A stretch of DNA of 64,000 nt from Pseudomonadota bacterium (GCA_013285465.1 CP053449.1:2504735-2568734); one strand, 5' to 3'. Counted from the stretch's first letter, positions 18,358-30,792 are shown. Notes: generated by a model not told the origin, from the sequence alone. A program made the numbers and translations.

Positions 18358-21105
18358 ATGGCCATTAAGATGAAATATCAGCGGAAAAGGGAGGACATCC
18401 TCAGGGATGCCCGCCCGCTTTCCACGCGCATCGGCGAGAATATGCGCAAAGGCGGCACCGCCTCCACGATTTTCATCGGTTCCGCCTATCTTATTTATGC
18501 CGATCCGGTGGCTGTCATGGCCACGGATGTCATCTTTCTGTTTAATCTGTGTTATTTCCTGTGGCTGGTTTCACAAAAGACGGTTCTGCCGTTCAAACTG
18601 CCGAAATCCGCAAAAATAAAAGATCAGAACAATGTCCGCCCCGACGGTAAATACGGTCAGGCCGACGGTATTCTTTATCTTGGCAATGAAATGGATACGG
18701 GCGAGGAAGTCTGGTTCACCAACTCCGATGCGCGGACGCATATTCTTTATCTCGGTACGACGGGCTCCGGTAAAACCGAGGGGCTGAAAGCCCTCTCCAC
18801 CAACGCCCTCTGCTGGGGATCGGGCTTCATCTATGTCGATGGTAAAGCCGATACCGATTTGTGGAGCAGTATCTCCGCAATGGCGCGCCGCTTTGGCCGC
18901 GATGATGATCTGCTGGTGATGAACTATATGACCGGTAGCGCCAGCGGGCGTGTTGCCTCCAATACGCTGAACCCGTTTTCCAGCGGCTCCGCCTCCTACC
19001 TGACCAATATGCTCGTCAGTCTGATGCCGGATGCCGAAGGCGATAACGCCATGTGGAAAGAGCGTGCGGTCGCGCTTGCCTCCTCCCTGATGCCTTGTCT
19101 GGTCTGGCGGCGCGAGAATTTGAATATCCCGCTGAATGTCAGCGTCATTCGTAAACATCTGGAATTCGGCGAGGTGATCCGCCTGTCACGCGATCAGGCC
19201 GTACCGGAAAATCTGCGTATTGCGATTGTCGGCTATCTGAACGAGCTTCCCGGCTATGTCGATGACGCTTTCGATGATGAGGGGAAAGAAAAACCGATGC
19301 CCCCCGATGCGCCGATGGTCGACACCTCCGTCCCGCGCCAGCAGCACGGTTACCTGTCAATGCAGTTTACCCGCTCCCTGCAGTCTCTGGGGGATGACTA
19401 CGCCTATATCTTTGATACCCAGGCCGCTGATGTCGATATGATGGACTGCGTCTTGAACCGCCGCATCCTGATTACCCTGATTCCGGCACTGGAAAAATCA
19501 AGTGACGAGGTCGCTAACCTCGGTAAAATTATCGCCTCGACCCTGAAAGGTATGATGGGTGCAACGCTGGGTTCGACGGTGGAAGGCTCCTCCGAAACCG
19601 CGATTGAAAACAAACCGACGCGTTCCGAAACGCCTTTCATGGCCATCTTTGATGAGGTTGGTTACTATACTGCCGCCGGTATGGCGGTGATGGCCGCTCA
19701 GGCCCGTTCTCTGGGTTTCTGCCTTGTCTATGCGGCACAGGATTTACCGGCGCTGGAAAAACGCGTCAAGGAAGAAGCGCGTTCCATCACGGCCAACTGT
19801 AACATCAAGCTGTTCGGGAAGCTTGAGGATCCGACGCAAACAAAAGACTTTTTCGAGAAAACCGTCGGTAGCGCCTATGTGGCGGAGGTCTCCTCCTTCA
19901 CCCGAGATGCCGGATCGCTCAGCGGCTCTTATAATGATACCAACCAGGCCAGCATCCATGCCCGCGCCCGTGCCGATTATGATGAGCTGCGCGCCTTCCG
20001 CGAAGGCCGCGCCGTCTGCGCCTTTGGTGAGCGTGTTGCCGAATTGCAGGTCTATTACGCCAATCCCGGTATGGCCAAAGCCATGCGCGTCCAGCGTTTC
20101 CTGCCGATTATTCCGCCGGGCGAAGAGGTTATGGAAGGGATGCGCCGCGTCAGCGATATCCTCAAACGCCTGCGCAGCAAACGCTGGGACCCCGAGGCGC
20201 AGCAGCCCGTCACCGATACTTACGAAGATGTGGCCGCAATTGCCGGCGGCTTTGCCCTTGGTAAACAGAATGGCGAGGATTCCGTTATATCCGCCACAAT
20301 GGCCGTTGCAGCACTTGCCGAACATCATAACCTGATTTCCGTGGAGATGGTTCAGGCCGAGCGCGCTGACAAACAGGAAAATGACCAGATTACCGAGGAA
20401 ATTTCCGTCATGACCAACGGCAATGCGCCGCTGGCATGGAATGATATTATCGGCGGCGAGGATGCCGGTAAACTCGAAGACCAGATGGTACAGGATCTTG
20501 CCGCTGATCTGGGCGAAGAGGCCGCACCGCAGAAACAACCGCAGACCGCCGCAAATATCGCGGCGGATGATCCGATGTATGCGGTACAGCAGCAATCATC
20601 CTCTGCGCCGCCGTCTCAAGCTCCGGCAGCGCCGCCGACACCGCTACCGCCGGAAGCCGCACAGGAAGAAGACGCGCAAAACATGAAACCGCTGACATGG
20701 ATGGATGTCATCGGCGGCGATGCCGAAACCATGCCGTCCACACCGCCGCCGATGCCTCCGGCAGCGGATTCGAAATTGCTCAAAACAACACTGCCGCCTC
20801 CGGTGCCGCAACCGGTGCCGGAAAAAACACCGGAAGAAGCGGCACAGGAAATTCCGCCCGAAGCCGAAGATTTACCCGTCATGTCATGGGCGGATATTAT
20901 CGGCCAAAGCGAAGAAGCCGCAATACCGGCCGCACCGCCGGTACCGGAACCGGCAACAGCGCCGCCGCCTGCCGCACCGCCTGAAACGGCTGCCGCACCG
21001 GAGCCCGAGGAAGAGAAAACACTGTCATGGGCGGATATTATCGGCACGGATGACGAGAAACCGGAAGATGACAGCAGCCGCGTCTTCTCCGATAAAACGG
21101 GATAA
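18358..21105 (+). CDS. dotL: DotL/IcmO type IVB coupling ATPase with repeat-bearing tail
   Basis: The AAA+ ATPase of the type IVB coupling complex, binding substrates and chaperones for export. Of 915 residues, about 34-72 are two membrane helices, then the ATPase with Walker A GTTGSGKT (133-140) and Walker B with D432-E433 in FMAIFDEVGYY. The core ends near 640. The remaining ~220 residues are Pro/Ala/Glu-rich and contain four motifs: LAWNDIIGG (692-700), LTWMDVIGG (779-787), MSWADIIGQ (842-850) and LSWADIIGT (889-897). Legionella DotL, about 783 residues, uses its C-terminal tail to hold DotN, IcmSW and LvgA; this tail is longer and repetitive. The start has GGAG upstream. Downstream lies a structured non-coding region. 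Confidence 0.92.
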   Translation: MAIKMKYQRKREDILRDARPLSTRIGENMRKGGTASTIFIGSAYLIYADPVAVMATDVIFLFNLCYFLWLVSQKTVLPFKLPKSAKIKDQNNVRPDGKYGQADGILYLGNEMDTGEEVWFTNSDARTHILYLGTTGSGKTEGLKALSTNALCWGSGFIYVDGKADTDLWSSISAMARRFGRDDDLLVMNYMTGSASGRVASNTLNPFSSGSASYLTNMLVSLMPDAEGDNAMWKERAVALASSLMPCLVWRRENLNIPLNVSVIRKHLEFGEVIRLSRDQAVPENLRIAIVGYLNELPGYVDDAFDDEGKEKPMPPDAPMVDTSVPRQQHGYLSMQFTRSLQSLGDDYAYIFDTQAADVDMMDCVLNRRILITLIPALEKSSDEVANLGKIIASTLKGMMGATLGSTVEGSSETAIENKPTRSETPFMAIFDEVGYYTAAGMAVMAAQARSLGFCLVYAAQDLPALEKRVKEEARSITANCNIKLFGKLEDPTQTKDFFEKTVGSAYVAEVSSFTRDAGSLSGSYNDTNQASIHARARADYDELRAFREGRAVCAFGERVAELQVYYANPGMAKAMRVQRFLPIIPPGEEVMEGMRRVSDILKRLRSKRWDPEAQQPVTDTYEDVAAIAGGFALGKQNGEDSVISATMAVAALAEHHNLISVEMVQAERADKQENDQITEEISVMTNGNAPLAWNDIIGGEDAGKLEDQMVQDLAADLGEEAAPQKQPQTAANIAADDPMYAVQQQSSSAPPSQAPAAPPTPLPPEAAQEEDAQNMKPLTWMDVIGGDAETMPSTPPPMPPAADSKLLKTTLPPPVPQPVPEKTPEEAAQEIPPEAEDLPVMSWADIIGQSEEAAIPAAPPVPEPATAPPPAAPPETAAAPEPEEEKTLSWADIIGTDDEKPEDDSSRVFSDKTG

Positions 21106-21208
21106 GGTTGACAAAAGCCGAAAAACCGCCCAAAGATAACATTAAAACGTGCAAAGAACATGCTGAATAGAGTTTTTATCGTCGTTTTTAAAATTGTTGC
21201 AGAAAGCA

Positions 21209-21270
21209 AACGACGATAACACGCCGCGACTGCGGCGCGCCCTTTGGGCGAAGCCTGCGTGGCGTCGTGA
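21209..21270. other. GC-rich structured element after dotL
   Basis: Nested complementary arms can be drawn: ACGACG (21210-21215) against CGTCGT (21263-21268), enclosing CGCCGC-GACT-GCGGCG (21222-21237) and a GCCC/GGGC hairpin just after. Composition is far more GC-rich than the flanks. It could be a small structured RNA or a dispersed palindromic element; nothing here decides which. Confidence 0.45.
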
Positions 21271-21274
21271 ACGC

Positions 21275-21304
21275 GTACAATAAAAATCACATTTTTTATT
21301 GTAC
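21275..21304. promoter_or_regulatory. 12-bp perfect AT-rich inverted repeat upstream of hpf
   Basis: Arms GTACAATAAAAA (21275-21286) and TTTTTATTGTAC (21293-21304) are exact inverses around six bases. It ends 42 bases before the hpf start, so an operator for that gene is plausible. It lacks the GC-rich stem of a terminator. Confidence 0.5.
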
Positions 21305-21346
21305 AATGAATTAAGAGTGGTGGCATCAATTTGAAGGAGAAACAAA

Positions 21347-21922
21347 ATGCGCCTGACAGTAGAAGGTAAACAATTGGATGTTGGTGACGCCCTGCGCGAA
21401 CATGTGCGGTCAAACCTTGTCGAAACTGCGGAAAAATATTTCCCGAACCCGATCGAGGCCACCGTCGTTTTCTCGAAGGAAGGCGGGCATCTGTTCAAGG
21501 CGGATATTTCCATCCATGTCGGTAAAGGCATTGTCCTGCAGGCACAGCATGCGGCCTCTGACCCGTATCCGGCCTTTGACACGGCTTCCGACCGTTTGGC
21601 AAAACGCCTGCGCCGTTACAAAAACAAACTGAAAGATCACCATAAAGAGCTTCCCGAAGCCGCCAATACCGACGCCGCCTATTACACGATCAGCGGCGGT
21701 CTGGATGAGGACGATGTTGAGGAAGTGCAGGGTGACGAACCCGCCGTTATCGCGGAAATGGCGACGGCCATCCAGACGATGAGCGTCAGCGACGCCGTTA
21801 TGCGTCTTGATCTGGCGGATGATGCGGCGCTGCTGTTCCGCCATCCGACAAGCAAACGCCTGAACATGGTCTATCGCCGCAAAGACGGCAATATCGGCTG
21901 GGTCGACCCCAAAGACGCGTAA
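21347..21922 (+). CDS. hpf: Ribosome hibernation promoting factor, long form
   Basis: Binds the ribosome in stationary phase; long forms dimerise 70S into 100S particles. The 191 residues show the N-terminal HPF/RaiA domain (about 1-100, beta-alpha-beta start with a basic C-terminal helix LAKRLRRYKNKLKDHHKE), an acidic linker, and the C-terminal HPF_C domain (about 135-188, ending RKDGNIGWVDPKDA). The ATG is preceded by AAGGAGA. An inverted repeat and a structured stretch lie upstream, and a strong terminator follows the stop. It is a single-gene unit. Family and long-form status are clear. Confidence 0.94.
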   Translation: MRLTVEGKQLDVGDALREHVRSNLVETAEKYFPNPIEATVVFSKEGGHLFKADISIHVGKGIVLQAQHAASDPYPAFDTASDRLAKRLRRYKNKLKDHHKELPEAANTDAAYYTISGGLDEDDVEEVQGDEPAVIAEMATAIQTMSVSDAVMRLDLADDAALLFRHPTSKRLNMVYRRKDGNIGWVDPKDA

Positions 21923-21944
21923 GCGCCCAAAACCATAAAATTTT

Positions 21945-21979
21945 AAAAGCCCGTCTGATTTATCAGCGGGCTTTTTTTA
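21945..21979 (+). terminator. Rho-independent terminator after hpf
   Basis: AAAAGCCCG and CGGGCTTTT arms around a TCTGATTTATCAG loop, followed by a run of T. It lies 22 bases after the hpf stop. Confidence 0.9.
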
Positions 21980-21988
21980 TATCCCACA

Positions 21989-22017
21989 CCGTCACTCCCG
22001 CGAAAGCGGGAGTCCAT
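21989..22017. repeat. REP-like palindrome, CCGTCAC...GTCCA type
   Basis: An eight-pair hairpin ACTCCCGC-GAAA-GCGGGAGT (21994-22013) sits between CCGTC and CCA. The same CGTCAC and GTCCA edges, around a different palindrome, recur at 32119-32146, which suggests one dispersed element family. Confidence 0.7.
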
Positions 22018-22053
22018 TTGTTGTTAATGTCCGAAGATATAAAAAGAACATTC

Positions 22054-22470
22054 TCACAGAACACGCCTTTCCAGCCGTCCTTCCAGCCATGAAAATGTCG
22101 TGACAAAAGCCGCCGTTGCCGGAATCGATGTGACAACCATCAACGCCCAAAGCGGTGGCATGATGATGAAGGTTATCCCTCCCGCAGCGCTGCACCAAAA
22201 ACCTGTCCGTATATAAGTTTTCAGACTTCTTTCACCGCCAGACCACATCATCAGAAAGACAATATAAAAAAGAATGATTGCCCCCATTGCCAAACCTGTG
22301 CCGACCGCTGCGGCGCTTGCAATCAAACTGACCCAGTTATCACCGCCGTGGAAGAGTTTTTCAGAGCCGAGAACATGCAGTAAAATTCCGCCCCCCATCA
22401 AAAAGGCCGAAAAATATGAGACAATCAGTAACAAAACAAATGCGCGTAGAGCCTGGAAAAACTTTTTCAC
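22054..22470 (-). CDS. Four-helix membrane protein of unknown function
   Basis: No family recognised. The 138 residues give four clear membrane helices at about 8-33, 46-75, 88-108 and 109-128, and short polar loops; both termini appear cytoplasmic by the positive-inside rule (KKFFQALR at the start, EGRLERRVL at the end). It lies 28 bases downstream of the hydrolase gene on the same strand, so it may be the last gene of that unit. Its reading frame is well kept and the amino-acid composition is typical of a real membrane protein. Confidence 0.65.
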   Translation of the reverse strand: MKKFFQALRAFVLLLIVSYFSAFLMGGGILLHVLGSEKLFHGGDNWVSLIASAAAVGTGLAMGAIILFYIVFLMMWSGGERSLKTYIRTGFWCSAAGGITFIIMPPLWALMVVTSIPATAAFVTTFSWLEGRLERRVL

Positions 22471-22498
22471 AAAAGAAAAACCGAAGAGTTAAAGTAAC

Positions 22499-23623
22499 TT
22501 AAATGCCGAAACGGCGGTTATTGAAAGAAGAAGAGGGTTTGTCATCACCGCCATTGTCCTGTCCCTGACCGGGCAGGCTGTCATCTTCGATATGACGGGG
22601 GCGCGGACCGTGCGGTGTCGGCGGATGTGCGCCTTTCCAGTCTTCGTTCTTACGGGCGTTCTTGTCGAAATCACGCGCCAGTTTTTTTTTGTTATCAAAT
22701 TGCGTCAGGAATGTATCGCATTTAGCGAGCCAGTCACTGCGGATATCATCCGTTTCCATCCAGATTTCGTGACGGGCATCGGGAAAGCTTACCTGTGTGC
22801 AGCGCGGCAGCATTTTTGCAGCGCGGTCCTGCGGCGGCACGTCAACGGTTTCGTCCTGTCCGGCACTGGCCAGCAGGATCGGCGTATCAATCGACCGCAG
22901 ATAGGATTCGTCATTCACGATATCCATGGATTTAAAGGCTTCATGCACCCAGCGATAGGTCGGATCACCTGTCTGCAAATGCACATTGTTTTTCATGATA
23001 TCCTGCCCCAGATTATGGCGCGTTTCATCATGGGTCAGCTTGTTATCGGCAAAAGCGGTTTCCTGCCAGTCTTTGCCGCCGGGAATATATTTCTCGCCCT
23101 TACCGCTGGAAACGGCATGTTTCGCCAAAGTGCGGGCAATATGTTTCGGAAGCGCGCCGGTTTTAATATCCAGCATTGGTGCCGTTAACATGGCGCCGTC
23201 AATCATTCCGGGATGTTCTTTTAGATAACGCAGGGACAGATGCGCCCCCATCGAATGCGCCGCCAAAAGCAGCGGCTTGTCCTTCACAGGTTTCACCACC
23301 TTACTGATGAAATGGTCAAGATCGCGCACCTGCGCGTCAAATCCTTCACTATGCGATTTTTGCGGATCATGCGGCAGATAATGGTCGGAACCACCCTGCC
23401 CGCGCCAATCCATCACATAAACGGAATAGCCGCGGTCGAGAAAATCCTGCACTGTTTCGTGGTATTTTTCCGCTGTTTCGCGAAAGCCCGGCAGAATGGC
23501 AACCGTGCCTTTGATATCTTTTTTATCTTTGGGAGAAACATGGCCATAGCGAACCGCCGCACCATCCTCATTTGTAAAGGTGCTCCATTGAAAACCATCC
23601 GGTTCTTTCCAACGCTGACTCAA
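22499..23623 (-). CDS. Alpha/beta hydrolase, lysophospholipase (PldB) type
   Basis: A serine hydrolase, probably on acyl-glycerols or lysophospholipids. The fold is seen in GTVAILPGFRETAEKY, MDWRGQGGSD, the nucleophile elbow AAHSMGAH (G-x-S-x-G variant H-S-M-G-A), and late catalytic Asp (AGQDETVD) and His (DARHEIW). The C-terminus has a charged, low-complexity tail of about 70 residues. I put the start at TTG 23623, where homology with the paralogue downstream begins and GGAG is ten bases ahead; a GTG at 23740 would add 39 residues with no family support. It pairs with the similar gene at 23781-24821 on the same strand. Confidence 0.85.
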   Translation of the reverse strand: MSQRWKEPDGFQWSTFTNEDGAAVRYGHVSPKDKKDIKGTVAILPGFRETAEKYHETVQDFLDRGYSVYVMDWRGQGGSDHYLPHDPQKSHSEGFDAQVRDLDHFISKVVKPVKDKPLLLAAHSMGAHLSLRYLKEHPGMIDGAMLTAPMLDIKTGALPKHIARTLAKHAVSSGKGEKYIPGGKDWQETAFADNKLTHDETRHNLGQDIMKNNVHLQTGDPTYRWVHEAFKSMDIVNDESYLRSIDTPILLASAGQDETVDVPPQDRAAKMLPRCTQVSFPDARHEIWMETDDIRSDWLAKCDTFLTQFDNKKKLARDFDKNARKNEDWKGAHPPTPHGPRPRHIEDDSLPGQGQDNGGDDKPSSSFNNRRFGI

Positions 23624-23780
23624 CGGCTTGTGTCTCCGTCTTTTCTGTATGACGAGATATAGTATCTCATAACGATTCCACCCTGCAAAGGACAAAAAGA
23701 ATTTTTTGCCCGCTTTTTGTTTTCTTTGCCCAAAAAGCACAACTTATGAAAAACTATATTTCCGTAAGTTTGTAATATTG

Positions 23781-24821
23781 TTATTTTTTAGGGGAATTTT
23801 GTTTCGGGCGCACCTGTTTCACTGCGGGGGCGGCAGGGTTATTCGCCTTCTTATTATCATTTTCAGCCGCAGGTTTTCGTTGTTTTTCAATCCCTTCGAT
23901 AAAAGAATCAATACGGGCAAACCACTGGTCACGAATCTTCTGCCTTTCGGTCCATAGCCCGTGATAACCGTCTTTGATCTCGATCAGCTCACCTTTCGGC
24001 AGCAAATCCGCGGCGCGACGGATGGCGTCATTATTGACCAGACGGTCTTTTTCGCAGATTGCCATCAGCACAGGCGTGTCGATGGATTTCAAAACCTTCT
24101 CGCTGCGCATCACATCGGCGCGGCGGGTCATATTGCGAATCCACAGAAAAGTCGGATCGCCGAGTTTCAATCCCGGATTTAAATCCGCAAAATACTGGTG
24201 CAGACGCATCCGCACCGGCTCATCGGTTTTTAAAACCTCGCGCTCCTTTTTAATGCGGCGCACGATATTTTTACGGGTCATCCGCTTATGTCCCAGCCCC
24301 AGTTTGCAGGCCGCTTCCATAAAGGCGCGCGACAAAAAGCCTTTAACCGGCGGCATTTTCACCGTATCGACAAAAGGCGTCGCCAGCATCGCCCCGTCAA
24401 AATCGCCGGGATGTTCGCGCAGATAATGCAACGCCATCTGCCCGCCCATGGAATGGCTGGCCAGAAAAACCGGCTTATCCTTTTCAGGTTTCACAATCTC
24501 GTGCAGAAATTGATGCAGATCGCGGATATTGTGATACGGTCCCTCAGGGCTCGGAATGCGCGGGTTCTCGTAATAACGCTCGGACCCGCCCTGCCCCTGC
24601 CAATCCATCATATGGACGGTAAAGCCGCGATCAATGAAATCCTGAATTGTTTCAAAATAGGTCTCGGTAAAATCGGCATAGCCTGTTGTCAGCACAACCG
24701 TACCGCGGCTTTTACCTTGCGGCTGCGCCGTGCCATAGCGGATCTGTTTTCCATCCTCATTGGTAAAAAATTTGGGAAAGTCGAAACCATCCGGCTTTAA
24801 AAAACGTTTCGGAAGAGTCAT
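23781..24821 (-). CDS. Alpha/beta hydrolase, lysophospholipase type (paralogue)
   Basis: Paralogue of the preceding hydrolase, sharing the opening KPDGFDFPKFFTNEDG and the same core order: GTVVLTTGYADFTETY, MDWQGQGGSER, nucleophile ASHSMGGQ (H-S-M-G-G), acid ICEKDRLV, and histidine KDGYHGLW. It has 346 residues and a short Lys/Ala/Pro-rich tail. ATG at 24821 is in the divergent region with the HD gene; its ribosome site is weak. The two genes are tandem copies, 158 bases apart, upstream of the downstream copy. Lipid hydrolysis is inferred from family; the substrate is not known. Confidence 0.86.
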   Translation of the reverse strand: MTLPKRFLKPDGFDFPKFFTNEDGKQIRYGTAQPQGKSRGTVVLTTGYADFTETYFETIQDFIDRGFTVHMMDWQGQGGSERYYENPRIPSPEGPYHNIRDLHQFLHEIVKPEKDKPVFLASHSMGGQMALHYLREHPGDFDGAMLATPFVDTVKMPPVKGFLSRAFMEAACKLGLGHKRMTRKNIVRRIKKEREVLKTDEPVRMRLHQYFADLNPGLKLGDPTFLWIRNMTRRADVMRSEKVLKSIDTPVLMAICEKDRLVNNDAIRRAADLLPKGELIEIKDGYHGLWTERQKIRDQWFARIDSFIEGIEKQRKPAAENDNKKANNPAAPAVKQVRPKQNSPKK

Positions 24822-24934
24822 ATGCGCTGTGCCGCCCGTCTCTTTAATATTTCAATAACGGCTTGCACCTTACCATTATTCAATGGTAAAAGCCATGCCT
24901 TGGCGGTACAAAATCCTGAAGGGACTGTTTCACA

Positions 24935-25579
24935 ATGCAAAACTGGCAACAAATTTTTGAAAACTGGTGGCATGACAATGCCGCTGATGATGCCGCGCAT
25001 GATCTCGGTCATTTCCGCCGCGTTTATAAAATCGCGCTACATATCGCCACACAGGAAAGTGAAAAAAGCGACCCGCTGGTGCTGCTGGCCGCCGCCTATT
25101 TCCATGATGTCGTCAACCCGCCGAAAAACAGCGATCTCCGCAGCAAAGCCTCCACACTCTCTGCTGAAAAAGCCGCTGAAATTCTGGCAGAGATGACTTT
25201 CCCGCAAGAGAAAATTCCGGATGTTCAGCACGCCATTGCCGCACATAGTTTTTCCGCCAATATTCCGGCGGAAACGATTGAGGCCAAAATCATTCAGGAT
25301 GCCGACCGTATGGAATCGCTGGGGGCAATGGGCGTTGCCCGCACCATGTATGTGTCGGGCAGGCTGGGGCGCTCGCTATTTCATCCCGATGACCCGCTGG
25401 CGGAAAGCGCCCGCCCCCTTGATGACAAGGAATACGGGCTGGACCATTTCGCACTGAAACTGATGAAATTGCCCGCCATGATGCAAACGGAATCAGGCCG
25501 TAGACTCGCTACAGAACGCGCCGCTTATCTGGAAGATTTCCGCGCGCAACTCGCCAAAGAAATCAGCGCCGATTTTTAA
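24935..25579 (+). CDS. HD-domain phosphohydrolase (YpgQ/YedJ-like)
   Basis: A metal-dependent phosphohydrolase of the HD superfamily, 214 residues, cytosolic. Ligands are visible: H26 in the helix AHDLGHFRRV, H57-D58 in AAYFHDVV, and D122/D124 in IIQDADRMESLGAMG. The later FHPDDPLAESARPLD and LDHFALKL segments are typical of the YpgQ/YedJ group, known to act on nucleotides. The start has no obvious strong ribosome site (AGGG about 18 bases upstream). The gene is single and divergent from the hydrolases. Confidence 0.87.
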   Translation: MQNWQQIFENWWHDNAADDAAHDLGHFRRVYKIALHIATQESEKSDPLVLLAAAYFHDVVNPPKNSDLRSKASTLSAEKAAEILAEMTFPQEKIPDVQHAIAAHSFSANIPAETIEAKIIQDADRMESLGAMGVARTMYVSGRLGRSLFHPDDPLAESARPLDDKEYGLDHFALKLMKLPAMMQTESGRRLATERAAYLEDFRAQLAKEISADF

Positions 25580-25589
25580 TCCGAAAGAT

Positions 25590-25618
25590 TTGACATTTTC
25601 CGTAAAAAAGCGTATTGT
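25590..25618 (+). promoter_or_regulatory. Sigma-70 type promoter for the 95-residue protein gene
   Basis: TTGACA (25590-25595), 17-base spacer, TATTGT (25613-25618), about 65 bases ahead of the ATG at 25684. Confidence 0.65.
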
Positions 25619-25683
25619 CCGTAACCTTTTTTAAAGGGAAAGATACGGAATATAATTTCATGAATTTCAGAAGGGAATAAAAC

Positions 25684-25971
25684 ATGGCCAGAAGTAAGTT
25701 AGAAAAAGGCATTCTCGCCGGGCTTTTCGCCGCCACAATCGGCGTTGCCGGTGTGAACCTTGTCGGACTGGAAGACCAGGACGGCGCAAGAGCAGCGTTG
25801 CAAAATGACGGGCGTTTCACACAAATCGACGTCGGTGGCCGCGATTCTTTCAGCTGCGGCAAGGGTGATCTGTACCGCACGCATTTCACAGCTTTGAACC
25901 AGAATAATAAAAAGGTTGAAGGTACGGTCTGCGCCGGTATTTTCAAAGGCAGCACCATCCGTCTGGACTAA
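25684..25971 (+). CDS. Small exported or membrane-anchored hypothetical protein
   Basis: Ninety-five residues: an N-terminal hydrophobic helix (about 9-27) as signal or anchor, then a compact domain with two Cys (SFSCGKGDLYRTHF and EGTVCAGIFKGSTIRL) that could form a disulphide in the periplasm. I cannot name the family, although the pattern of conserved Gly and Cys looks like a structured domain. AAGGG lies upstream of the ATG and a good promoter precedes it, so it is probably expressed on its own. It is convergent with ligA. Confidence 0.7.
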   Translation: MARSKLEKGILAGLFAATIGVAGVNLVGLEDQDGARAALQNDGRFTQIDVGGRDSFSCGKGDLYRTHFTALNQNNKKVEGTVCAGIFKGSTIRLD

Positions 25972-25990
25972 TAGACAATATCAGACAAAA

Positions 25991-29748
<3,758 letters not shown>

Positions 29749-29777
29749 GGCTTTTCACCGGTTAGAATATTTTTTCA

Positions 29778-30671
29778 TTAAAATATTTTTCCAAGCGTGC
29801 GGTCGTAAAAAGTCGGTTTCACTTCCAGCTCTTCACCGGGGATTTCACCTTTCAACAGCCGGTAACTATCGCGATACCAGATACTGTCGGGGAAGTTATG
29901 ACCCAAAACCGCCGCTGACTTTCTGGCCTCGGACGGAATTCCCAGCGCAAGATAGGTTTCCACAAGACGGTGTAAAGCCTCCGGCACATGGGTCGTGGTC
30001 TGGAAATCGTCAACAACGCGCTGGAAACGTGCGACCGCCGCATGATATTGCTGCCCGCGCAGATAAAAACGTCCGATTTCCATTTCTTTTCCGGCAAGGT
30101 GGTCCAGCGTCAAATCCATTTTCAACTGCGCATCCCGCGCATAGATGCTGTCGGCATAACGGTCAACAACGCTTTGCAGATTTTCCAGCGCCAGCACGGT
30201 CATTTTCTGGTCACGGCGCACATCTGAAATCTGCTCATAGTAACACAGCGCCCGCAGATAATAGGCATAAGCGATATTCTTGTCACCGGGGTGAAGCTGG
30301 ATAAAACGATCCAGCGCCAACACGGATTCATCATATTTCAAATCACGGTAATGCGCATAGGCCGCCATCAACTGCGCCCGCGTTGCCCATTGTGAATAAG
30401 GATATTGCCGCTCGACCTCGTCAAATTCCGCGGCAGCGGCCTGATAACTGCCTTTATCCAGCAGCGATGCCGCGCCGCGGTAAAGTTTTTCCACAGGCGT
30501 CGGCTGATCCGGCTTTGCCGCTTTCGGTGTTTCGGGCGCGGCAATACGTCCGTCAGGCGTGACTTTGACGGCCTCTACCTTGTTTTTACCCGTACAACCC
30601 GCCGGCAGCAACAGCGCAAAAGCCAGCGCAATGTAAAGACAGGTTAAAATTCCGCGCTTCATACCGCTCAT
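29778..30671 (-). CDS. bamD: Outer membrane protein assembly factor BamD
   Basis: Essential lipoprotein of the beta-barrel assembly machine. The signal peptide ends in LLPAGC with lipid attachment at C26; a Pro-rich linker (about 30-60) precedes TPR-like helices (VEKLYRGAASLLDKGSYQAA onwards) through the full 297-residue protein. Length and domain order match the family, including the conserved YPYSQWATRAQLMAAYAHYRD block. It is the first gene of the unit with recN and ligA. Two in-frame Mets lie at the start (1 and 4); the signal peptide suits either. Confidence 0.95.
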   Translation of the reverse strand: MSGMKRGILTCLYIALAFALLLPAGCTGKNKVEAVKVTPDGRIAAPETPKAAKPDQPTPVEKLYRGAASLLDKGSYQAAAAEFDEVERQYPYSQWATRAQLMAAYAHYRDLKYDESVLALDRFIQLHPGDKNIAYAYYLRALCYYEQISDVRRDQKMTVLALENLQSVVDRYADSIYARDAQLKMDLTLDHLAGKEMEIGRFYLRGQQYHAAVARFQRVVDDFQTTTHVPEALHRLVETYLALGIPSEARKSAAVLGHNFPDSIWYRDSYRLLKGEIPGEELEVKPTFYDRTLGKIF

Positions 30672-30792
30672 CCCGTTATTGTCCCTGAAAGATTATTTGT
30701 CTTTTACCTTATAGCATGTTTTTCGCGGCGGAAACAAGAATCCCCCGCGGTTTTACAGGGGAGGATTTTCACGGGTTTTTCCCGAATTCTTA

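Noticed and set aside
21275-21304. 12-bp inverted repeat as a terminator for dotL
   Set aside because: The stem has only three G-C pairs in twelve and lies about 170 bases after the stop; an operator is more likely.
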